Position numbers and translations under genes: made by a program. DNA of 7,905 nt from Pseudolachnospira sp964507035 (GTDB lineage: Bacteria > Bacillota > Clostridia > Lachnospirales > Lachnospiraceae), in assembly GCA_964507035.1 (NCBI GenBank), contig CAZDOQ010000071.1, forward strand, positions 1 through 7,905. The letters are read 5' to 3'. Below, one piece after another: positions 1 to 5,274 of this stretch. Within the stretch, counting starts at the first letter, position 1; each line of letters starts with the position of its first letter. Under the pieces are notes generated by a model. The model searched no databases, had not been told where the DNA came from, and was given only the letters and a program-made list of their open reading frames with translations.

Positions 1-19
1 CATCTTTTTATTGCAATTC

Positions 20-53
20 GCGGAAACTCAAGCCAAGTTCCTTGAGTTTCCGC
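20..53. repeat. 13-bp perfect inverted repeat with 8-base loop
   Basis: The arms at 20-32 (GCGGAAACTCAAG) and 41-53 (CTTGAGTTTCCGC) are exact reverse complements around an 8-base loop. Neither strand has a T-run directly after the stem, so it is not a classical intrinsic terminator. It could be a transcript hairpin or a protein-binding dyad. It abuts the tandem repeat that starts at 54. Function unknown. Confidence 0.8.
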
Positions 54-93
54 AGTTTTATCCAGTTTTATCCAGTTTTATCCAGTTTTATCC
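54..93. repeat. Four exact tandem copies of a 10-bp unit
   Basis: The unit AGTTTTATCC occurs at 54-63, 64-73, 74-83 and 84-93 without a mismatch. The 10-bp period is about one helical turn, so each copy would present the same DNA face. On the minus strand the unit reads GGATAAAACT and contains a GATAAA that resembles a weak -10 element. It may be a short variable-number repeat arising by slippage, or an array of binding sites; the sequence cannot decide. There are no spacers, so it is not CRISPR. Confidence 0.9.
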
Positions 94-97
94 CCGC

Positions 98-130
98 CGA
101 ATCAAGGCGAATCAAGCTGCTCGATTCAAG
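98..130. repeat. Three near-copies of CGAWTCAAG
   Basis: CGAATCAAG occurs at 98-106 and 108-116, ten bases apart and so in step with the neighbouring 10-bp array. A third copy with one change, CGATTCAAG, is at 122-130. The TCAAG core also appears in the left arm of the inverted repeat (28-32) and inverted in its right arm (41-45). Together with 20-93 this gives a compact repeat cluster downstream of dprA. Function unknown. Confidence 0.7.
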
Positions 131-150
131 TTTACTTCCATCCCCGCCGG

Positions 151-178
151 GCAGGCCCGCTTCCCTACACGGGCCTGC
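151..178. terminator. 9-bp hairpin spanning the dprA stop codon
   Basis: GCAGGCCCG at 151-159 pairs exactly with CGGGCCTGC at 170-178 across a 10-base loop. The dprA stop codon (165-167, minus strand) lies in the loop. On the plus strand the stem is followed by TTTT at 179-182, which is the arrangement expected for a terminator of rightward transcription. On the minus strand, the direction of dprA, no T-run follows. It may block rightward read-through into dprA, or protect or end the dprA message by another route. Confidence 0.45.
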
Positions 179-1229
179 TTTTCCGGTACTGTCCGGCGCT
201 GGTCTGGCACACCAGCCCTTCCACCTCCAACCGCAGCAGGAGCAACAGCACTGTTCCCACCTCCAGACCGGTTTTCTGGCAGATCTGATCCGGATGCCGG
301 GGCTCCGCTCCCAGGCAGCGCCAGATCTGCCGCTCCTCCGGCGTCAGTTCCGGCTCCGGCGTCTTGGTCCTTCTGCCGGGCAGTCCCAGGGCCTCCAGCA
401 CATCCTCCGGCTCCGCCACAATCCCGGCGCCCTGGCGGATCAGCCGGTTGCAGCCCTGACTCATGGGATCCCCCATTCTGCCCGGCACCGCCAGTACGTC
501 TTTCCCCTGTTCCAAAGCCCAGTCCGCTGTGATCAGGGCGCCGCTTTTTAGGCCCGCCTCCACCATCAGCACCAAGTCAGCCAGGCCGCAGATGATCCGG
601 TTCCGCAAGGGGAAATGGTACGGCAGCGGAGGGGCCCCCGGCGGATACTCAGACACCAGTCCGCCTTGGTCCGCCAAGGCACGGTACAGGGAGCGGTGGG
701 ATGCGGGATAGCAGATGTCCACGCCGGTCCCCAACACCGCACAGGTGTAGCCCCCGGCCCGGAGCGCGCCCCGCTGGGCCGCCCCGTCCACGCCCAAGGC
801 CATGCCGCTGATGACGCGCACCTGATTTTCCGCCAAAAACTGCCCCAGGGCCTCCGCTTGGGCCCGGCCGTATTCGGTGCATTTTCTGGCTCCCACCACT
901 GCCACTGCCGGTCCTGCCGGAGGCAGCGTTCCCCGGACAAAGAGAAAGAAGGGACCGTCCTCCCAGCGCCTAAGCCCCGGCGGAAAAGCCGGTTCTCCCC
1001 GGGTCACAAACCAGATGCCTCGCTGCTCCAGCCCTTCCAATTCCCGCTGCAGTTCCTCCTGCCTCCGGCGGCCCTGGACAGCCTCCTGCTGCTGGGCGGG
1101 CGTCACCGGCAGCCGGTCCGCTCTCCAGATGGCCTCCGGAGAACCCAGCTGCCGCAGCACCCGTCCCATGGTCTTTCCCTCCCAGGAGGACAGGCTACTG
1201 AGCCAATACCAAATTTCCCGTTCTGTCAT
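165..1229 (-). CDS. dprA: DNA-processing protein DprA (354 aa)
   Basis: DprA (Smf) binds incoming single-stranded DNA in the cytoplasm during natural transformation and loads RecA onto it. The Rossmann-like core is clear: VGARKCTEYG at residues 112-121, SGMALGVDGAAQRGAL at 141-156, FPLRNRIICGLA at 206-217, GALITADWALEQGKDVLAVPG around 230-250, and SQGCNRLIRQGA at 257-268. Residues about 1-70 form the N-terminal helical region, and about 295-350 look like the C-terminal winged-helix domain. The ATG at 1229 was chosen because it overlaps the comM stop as ATGA and has an AGGAAGGGGG Shine-Dalgarno stretch just upstream; a longer frame extending to 1430 runs through comM and is not credible. The usual His of the AAHxGAL motif is Gln here (residue 152). 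Translation is probably coupled to comM. Identity is secure. Many gut Clostridia carry dprA without demonstrated competence, so the physiological role here is inferred. Confidence 0.96.
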   Translation of the reverse strand: MTEREIWYWLSSLSSWEGKTMGRVLRQLGSPEAIWRADRLPVTPAQQQEAVQGRRRQEELQRELEGLEQRGIWFVTRGEPAFPPGLRRWEDGPFFLFVRGTLPPAGPAVAVVGARKCTEYGRAQAEALGQFLAENQVRVISGMALGVDGAAQRGALRAGGYTCAVLGTGVDICYPASHRSLYRALADQGGLVSEYPPGAPPLPYHFPLRNRIICGLADLVLMVEAGLKSGALITADWALEQGKDVLAVPGRMGDPMSQGCNRLIRQGAGIVAEPEDVLEALGLPGRRTKTPEPELTPEERQIWRCLGAEPRHPDQICQKTGLEVGTVLLLLLRLEVEGLVCQTSAGQYRKSRPV

Positions 1230-2782
1230 AGGGTCCCCCTTCCTGCTGTCTCCTCCCAGCCCCGGTAGCCGGCGGCCTCCCCCAGGTGCCATTCCCGGAT
1301 CTCCGCCTCTCCCTCCAGGTCCGCCAGGGTCCTGGCCACCCGCAGGATCCGGTGGTAAGCCCGGGCGCTGAGCTCCAGTTTCTGAAAAACCAACTCCATC
1401 AGCCTTGCCTCCCGGCTCCCCAGACGGCAAAATTGCTCCAGCTGTGCGCCGGTCATCTGGGCGTTAAACAGAATCCCCGTGGCCGCAAACCGTTCCCGCT
1501 GGCGGCTCCAGGCAGCTGCCACCCTGCGGCGGATGGCCTCGGAGGACTCCCCCGCCGGACCGCCCCGGACCGCCTCGTAGGACACCGGCTGCGCCTCCAC
1601 CTGCAGATCCATCCGGTCTAAGAGAGGGCGGCTGACCCGGCTCCGGTACCGCCGCACCTCCACCTCGCTGCACTGGCACCGGTGCCGGTCCGGAAAGTAG
1701 CCGCAGCGACAGGGGTTCATGGCCGCCACCACCATACAGTCCGCCGGGAACACATAGGAACCGTGGACCCGGGAGATGGAGACCTGCCGGTCTTCCATGG
1801 GCTGGCGCAGCACCTCCAGGGCGCTTTTGGAAAACTCCGGCAGTTCATCCAAAAACAGGACGCCCCGACTGGCCAAGGAGAGTTCCCCGGGCCGCGGCGT
1901 GCGGCCGCCTCCCACCAAGGCCTGGGGAGAACAGGTGTGGTGGGGAGAGCGAAACGGCCGGGTCCGGCGAAGGGGCGCCTCCGGCGACAGCAGGCCCCGG
2001 ACACTGTAGATTCGGGTGACCTCCAGGCTTTCCTCCCGGCTCAGATCCGGGAGAATGGTGGGAATCCGCCGGGCCACCATGGTCTTTCCGGCCCCCGGAG
2101 GGCCCACCATCAGCAGGTTGTGCATACCGGCTGCTGCCACCTCCGCGGCCCGCCGCAGCGCCGCCTGTCCCCGGATCTCCGAAAAATCCGCAGAATAAAC
2201 GGCCGGCTGCTCTCTGCCGCCCACCGGCTGTCCTTTGGTCCCCGCCTGCTGCCGGGGATCCGGCCACGGCTCCGGGCAGGACACCAGCTCCGCTGCCTCC
2301 TGGAGGCAGGAGACGCCTGCCACCCGGATCCCCTCCACCAAGGCTGCCTCCGCCAGATTCCCCTGGGGAACCAGACAGCCGGAAAGTCCCGCCTGTCTGG
2401 CAGCCATCACCACGGAGAGGACCCCCGGTACCGGCCGGACCCCGCCGTCCAGCCCCAGCTCTCCCATCACCGCGATCCCTTCCAGGCTCCCGGCAGGCAG
2501 GCAGCCGTAGGACGCCAGAATTCCCAGCGCCACTGCCAGATCAAAGGAAGTCCCCTCCTTCCGGATATCCGCCGGGGACAAGTTCACGGTAATCCGCCGG
2601 GGTGCCAGAGAATACCCTGCGTTTCGCAGGGAAATCCGCACCCGCTCTCTGGCTTCCCGTACCTCAGAAGAGAGAAAACCCACCATGGAAAACTCCGGCA
2701 GCCCCGGGGAGACATCCGCTTCCACGGAGACCAAAAGGCCGTCGATCCCCTGGACCGCCACACTCTTGACTGTTGTATACAC
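1226..2782 (-). CDS. comM: YifB/ComM family Mg-chelatase-like AAA+ ATPase (518 aa)
   Basis: This family (YifB, ComM) consists of hexameric AAA+ helicases; ComM promotes branch migration during integration of transforming DNA in Vibrio and Acinetobacter. The N-terminal Lon-protease-like ChlI domain (about 1-165) begins YTTVKSVAVQGIDG and includes VEADVSPGLPEFSMVG and the NLSPADIRKEGTSFDLAVALG region. The AAA+ core follows: Walker A GPPGAGKT at 227-234, FRSPHHTCS at 277-285, Walker B VLFLDELPEF at 308-317, and a cysteine-rich NPCRCGYFPDRHRCQC at 356-371. The C-terminal helical domain (about 430-505) contains LSARAYHRILRVARTLADLEG. The start is GTG at 2782, with AAGGAGG five bases upstream; the frame stays open to 2869, but only this start matches the family N-terminus. 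Length is normal for the family. The gene overlaps dprA by four bases, giving a comM-dprA unit read from the promoter at 2868-2896. Identity is secure; the role in transformation is inferred from the family and from dprA. Confidence 0.95.
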   Translation of the reverse strand: MYTTVKSVAVQGIDGLLVSVEADVSPGLPEFSMVGFLSSEVREARERVRISLRNAGYSLAPRRITVNLSPADIRKEGTSFDLAVALGILASYGCLPAGSLEGIAVMGELGLDGGVRPVPGVLSVVMAARQAGLSGCLVPQGNLAEAALVEGIRVAGVSCLQEAAELVSCPEPWPDPRQQAGTKGQPVGGREQPAVYSADFSEIRGQAALRRAAEVAAAGMHNLLMVGPPGAGKTMVARRIPTILPDLSREESLEVTRIYSVRGLLSPEAPLRRTRPFRSPHHTCSPQALVGGGRTPRPGELSLASRGVLFLDELPEFSKSALEVLRQPMEDRQVSISRVHGSYVFPADCMVVAAMNPCRCGYFPDRHRCQCSEVEVRRYRSRVSRPLLDRMDLQVEAQPVSYEAVRGGPAGESSEAIRRRVAAAWSRQRERFAATGILFNAQMTGAQLEQFCRLGSREARLMELVFQKLELSARAYHRILRVARTLADLEGEAEIREWHLGEAAGYRGWEETAGRGTL

Positions 2783-2794
2783 CCTAGCCTCCTT
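2780..2794 (-). promoter_or_regulatory. Shine-Dalgarno and GTG start of comM
   Basis: On the minus strand AAGGAGG (2794-2788) is followed by five bases and then GTG (2782-2780). This fixes the start of comM on a non-ATG codon, and the next residues, YTTVKS, match the usual family N-terminus. Confidence 0.85.
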
Positions 2795-2800
2795 GAAATC

Positions 2801-2842
2801 TTCCGGGAAACCGGAACGGCTTCCCTCCGCGCGGATTCGCGC
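2801..2842 (-). other. Two small GC-rich hairpins in the comM leader
   Basis: TTCCGG at 2801-2806 pairs with CCGGAA at 2811-2816 around a 4-base loop. GCGCG at 2829-2833 pairs with CGCGC at 2838-2842, also around a 4-base loop. Both lie in the roughly 80-base leader between the predicted comM promoter and its GTG start, the first ending six bases before the Shine-Dalgarno. They could modulate translation initiation. The stems are short and could also be chance in GC-rich DNA. Confidence 0.4.
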
Positions 2843-2867
2843 AAAACGATATCTGTCAGACAAGACC

Positions 2868-2896
2868 ACTGTATCACAGTTTCTGTAGTTTGTAAA
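2868..2896 (-). promoter_or_regulatory. Predicted sigma-A promoter of comM-dprA
   Basis: On the minus strand TTTACA (2896-2891) is separated by 17 bases from TACAGT (2873-2868), and a TG one base upstream of the -10 gives an extended -10 form. The -35 matches consensus at 5 of 6 positions and the -10 at 4 of 6. Transcription would start near 2861, leaving a leader of about 80 bases before comM. Confidence 0.6.
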
Positions 2897-2907
2897 GGGA
2901 TTTTTTC

Positions 2908-2936
2908 TTTACACCGAACAAACGTGCTGGTATACT
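2908..2936 (+). promoter_or_regulatory. Predicted sigma-A promoter of dinB
   Basis: TTTACA (2908-2913), a 17-base spacer and TATACT (2931-2936) match sigma-A consensus at 5 of 6 positions in each hexamer. Transcription would start near 2943, giving a very short leader before the AAGGAGG (2947-2953) and the ATG at 2961. The -35 lies only 11 bases from the -35 of the divergent comM promoter. Confidence 0.8.
2915..2928 (+). promoter_or_regulatory. LexA (DinR)-like SOS box in the dinB promoter
   Basis: CGAACAAACGTGCT resembles the Firmicutes LexA operator CGAAC-N4-GTTCG: the left half is exact and the right half differs at two positions. It lies wholly within the -35/-10 spacer, where a bound repressor would block RNA polymerase. 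Its position ahead of a translesion polymerase, a classic SOS gene, supports the call. The mismatched right half suggests moderate affinity. Confidence 0.65.
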
Positions 2937-2960
2937 GGTAAGAAGAAAGGAGGCGTTTTC

Positions 2961-4244
2961 ATGCCCCAGACTGTGATCTTTCACGTGGATGTCAACTCTG
3001 CTTTTCTCAGCTGGAAAGCGGTTTATCAGATCCAGGAGCAGAACTCTCTGGTGGACCTGCGGGAGATTCCCTCCGCCGTGGGGGGAGATGAGGACAGCCG
3101 CCACGGCGTGGTGCTGGCCAAATCCCCGGCGGCTCGGAAAGCGGGGGTCCGGACCGGCGAGCCCCTGGCCACAGCCCGGAAAAAGTGTCCGGAGCTAGTG
3201 GTGGTCCCTCCGGATTTTCCTCTGTACGTCCGCATGTCCCAGGCTTTTCTCCAGGTGCTTTGCCGCTACGCTCCGGTGGTGGAGCCGGTGTCCATAGATG
3301 AAGCATTCTGCGACATGACCGGCACCGGGCGGCTTTACGGCCCGCCGGTGGCCTTTGCCCATCAGCTGAAGGATGCCATCCGGCAAGAACTGGGCTTTAC
3401 CGTCAACGTAGGGGTTTCCTCCAACAAGCTTCTGGCCAAGATGGCCTCAGATTTTGAGAAGCCGGACCGGGTCCACACCCTCTTTCCGGAGGAGATCCGG
3501 GAAAAAATGTGGCCGCTGCCGGTGGAGCGGTTGTTTCTGGTGGGCGGCTCGGCAGCCCGGAAGCTCCGCTCCCTAGGCATCCACACCGTCGGCGATCTGG
3601 CCCAGGCGGACCCGGAACTGCTCCGGGCCCACTTGAAAAAACACGGGGAGATCATCTGGCGGTATGCCAACGGACAGGGAGACGCAGTGGTCCGGGAGGA
3701 ACCGGAGGAGATCAAGTGCTGCGGCAACTCCACCACCCTCTCCCACGACGTGGAGGACGCCCGGGAGGCCAAACAGATCCTCCTGTCCCTGGCGGAGACC
3801 GTGGCGGCCCGGCTGCGGGCGGACCACAAAAAGACGGCCCGGATCTCCGTGACCATCCGCTCTTCCACCTTTGTCTCCACCTCCCACCAGGCCACCCTGG
3901 ACGCCCCCACCGACGTGACGGAGGAGATCTACCAAACCGCCTGCGCCCTTTTTGACCAACTATGGGACCACTGTCCCATCCGACTTCTGAGCGTGCAGAC
4001 CTCCCAGCTCACCACCCAGGAGATCCGCCAGCTGAGCCTCTTTGAGGATCCCCGCAAGCGGGAGAAACTGGAAAAGCTGGACAGCGCTGTGGACGCCATC
4101 CGCAGCCGGTTTGGGGAGGATTCCATCAAGCGGGCCTGCTTTCTGGATGGAAGCCGGCATATGACCGGCGGCCTGGGGGCTGCCAAACGCCGTCAAAAAA
4201 CTGGCCCGGATTCCCCCAAAAATCCCCGGAAGGGCTCTTCCTGA
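2961..4244 (+). CDS. dinB: DNA polymerase IV, Y family (427 aa)
   Basis: Pol IV is an error-prone translesion polymerase that extends past damaged template bases. The palm carries the catalytic acidic residues D10 (in FHVDVNSAF) and D113/E114 (in VSIDEAF); F15 aligns with the steric-gate aromatic that excludes ribonucleotides. NVGVSSNKLLAKMASDFEKPD (about 149-169) is the conserved palm/thumb segment, VERLFLVGGSAARKLRSLGIHTVGDLA (about 188-214) is the helix-hairpin-helix region, and the little-finger domain runs from about 245 to 350. QLSLF at 357-361 is a canonical beta-clamp-binding motif; unlike in E. coli it is internal, followed by a basic tail. This is the N-terminal variant typical of Clostridia, with Asn where E. 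coli Pol IV has Asp after the first catalytic Asp. The ATG at 2961 has AAGGAGG seven bases upstream. Likely SOS-controlled through the LexA-like box at 2915. It is monocistronic, and its last eight codons form the left arm of the terminator. Confidence 0.96.
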   Translation: MPQTVIFHVDVNSAFLSWKAVYQIQEQNSLVDLREIPSAVGGDEDSRHGVVLAKSPAARKAGVRTGEPLATARKKCPELVVVPPDFPLYVRMSQAFLQVLCRYAPVVEPVSIDEAFCDMTGTGRLYGPPVAFAHQLKDAIRQELGFTVNVGVSSNKLLAKMASDFEKPDRVHTLFPEEIREKMWPLPVERLFLVGGSAARKLRSLGIHTVGDLAQADPELLRAHLKKHGEIIWRYANGQGDAVVREEPEEIKCCGNSTTLSHDVEDAREAKQILLSLAETVAARLRADHKKTARISVTIRSSTFVSTSHQATLDAPTDVTEEIYQTACALFDQLWDHCPIRLLSVQTSQLTTQEIRQLSLFEDPRKREKLEKLDSAVDAIRSRFGEDSIKRACFLDGSRHMTGGLGAAKRRQKTGPDSPKNPRKGSS

Positions 4245-4261
4245 GAGTCCCCGGGGATTTT
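4219..4261. terminator. Long terminator hairpin shared by dinB and the convergent operon
   Basis: AAAATCCCCGG (4219-4229) pairs exactly with CCGGGGATTTT (4251-4261). Inside, GGGCTCT (4232-4238) pairs with AGAGTCC (4244-4250) with one G-U, leaving a 5-base loop and a 2-base bulge at 4230-4231. On the plus strand the stem runs into TTTT and a further T-rich stretch up to 4276. On the minus strand it ends in a run of five T, so it can serve the convergent lipoprotein gene as well. The dinB stop codon (4242-4244) sits at the tip of the hairpin. Confidence 0.85.
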
Positions 4262-4305
4262 CTGTCCGTTTTTATTTTGCTTTCCCTTTGGGTTTCATTT
4301 TGTTT

Positions 4306-5256
4306 TCAACAGCACGGCTCCTGAACCGGTTCCCCCGGCAAAAACTCCTCCTCCAGCTGGATTTCTCCCTCCAGATTGGCGTTGGACGCCGTCTCTCCTT
4401 CTGAGGAGAATCCCGCTCCCGGGGTTTCCGGCTCTGTTTCGGCGGCCCGGGCCTCCTCCGGGATCGCCAGGCTGTCCACCGTGTTGAAGGAAATGCCGCT
4501 CCAGGTGAGACTCAACTCCACTTCCGCCCCGGATAGAAAAGCCTCCGCTTGCGTTACAGAGAAGGGACTTGCCGTCCCAGCTTCCAGCTTCAGAGGGAAG
4601 GATTCCTCCCGGCTGATCAGGCAAGTCAACTCCACTGGGATTGCCGCCGGATCCAGCCCCGCTCCTGCCAACAGTTCCCGCACCTGACTCCAGGCGCCGG
4701 TACCTCCCAACAGGGCAAGGCCCCAGGTATCCAGAGAGGCCTCTGCCGTCAGAGCGTATGCTTCCTGGCCGTCCACCTCCTGGGAATTCTCCGCCAGGGA
4801 CCATTCCGCCTCCTGGCTTAGCAGCCGGTCCCAGACCTGAAAAGCCGGCGCCTCCGCCGGCAGTTCCCGGTACTCCCAGCTTCCGTCCAAAGACAGATAG
4901 CAGTCTCTCCGGTCCGCCTCTTCCTCCAAATACAGCTGGGCAGAGCCTTGCTGCATCTGCCCAGCTGACACAATCTTCAGATCCGCCGTCAGGTGGGTCC
5001 ACCCGCTGTCCGTCACCTGCACCTCCCCGTTCAGGCACAACTCTCCTTCCTGCCCCGCCGCTCCGTCTGACTCCGGCATACGGACCTGGGCCGCAGCAGT
5101 CCAGGATCCCTCCAGGGAGGAAGCCTCCGGCAGCTTCTTCCGGACACCGGCCAGCAGACTTTCTGCTGTCGCCGCCTCCTCCCTGCACCCGGCTAAGGCG
5201 AGGGCAGCCAAAAGGGCAGCGACAAACAACGCCCCCTGTCTCTTTCGTTTTTTCAT
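4306..5256 (-). CDS. Secreted lipoprotein of unknown function (316 aa)
   Basis: I do not recognise a named family. The N-terminus is a lipoprotein signal peptide: a basic start (MKKRKRQ), a hydrophobic stretch at about 9-22, and lipobox LAGC with the modified cysteine at C24, so the mature protein should be anchored to the outer face of the membrane. Residues about 30-265 alternate polar and hydrophobic stretches with regularly placed Trp (52, 86, 127, 142, 152, 178, 189, 252), suggesting a beta-rich fold of the LolA/LppX-like or DUF6612 kind; this is a guess from pattern only. Residues about 270-314 are acidic and rich in Glu, Gly, Pro and Ser, probably disordered, and the protein ends in two cysteines. 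The ATG at 5256 lies 18 bases after the alaA stop, with an AGGGGAG-type ribosome binding site. It is probably the last gene of the metY-alaA transcript. No substrate or enzymatic residues can be proposed. Confidence 0.85.
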   Translation of the reverse strand: MKKRKRQGALFVAALLAALALAGCREEAATAESLLAGVRKKLPEASSLEGSWTAAAQVRMPESDGAAGQEGELCLNGEVQVTDSGWTHLTADLKIVSAGQMQQGSAQLYLEEEADRRDCYLSLDGSWEYRELPAEAPAFQVWDRLLSQEAEWSLAENSQEVDGQEAYALTAEASLDTWGLALLGGTGAWSQVRELLAGAGLDPAAIPVELTCLISREESFPLKLEAGTASPFSVTQAEAFLSGAEVELSLTWSGISFNTVDSLAIPEEARAAETEPETPGAGFSSEGETASNANLEGEIQLEEEFLPGEPVQEPCC

Positions 5257-5274
5257 GCCCCTCTCCCCTGCGCG

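Noticed and set aside
1..3. A minus-strand ATG at the left edge as the start of a leftward gene such as topA
   Set aside because: There is no Shine-Dalgarno upstream and no coding sequence in the window to test it; it could be a chance trinucleotide.
54..93. CRISPR array
   Set aside because: The repeats are 10 bp, directly abutting and without spacers, and no cas gene is nearby.
1230..1430. N-terminal extension of dprA
   Set aside because: The extra 67 codons overlap comM in another frame and look like random Gly/Pro-rich translation. The ATGA overlap and ribosome binding site at 1229 mark the true start.
2783..2869. N-terminal extension of comM to an upstream GTG
   Set aside because: The upstream GTG overlaps the predicted -10 element and has no ribosome binding site, and the family N-terminus starts at the GTG at 2782.
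1682..2941. A 419-codon open frame on the plus strand
   Set aside because: It is antisense to comM, crosses its start and the divergent promoters, has no ribosome binding site support and shows no recognisable domain.
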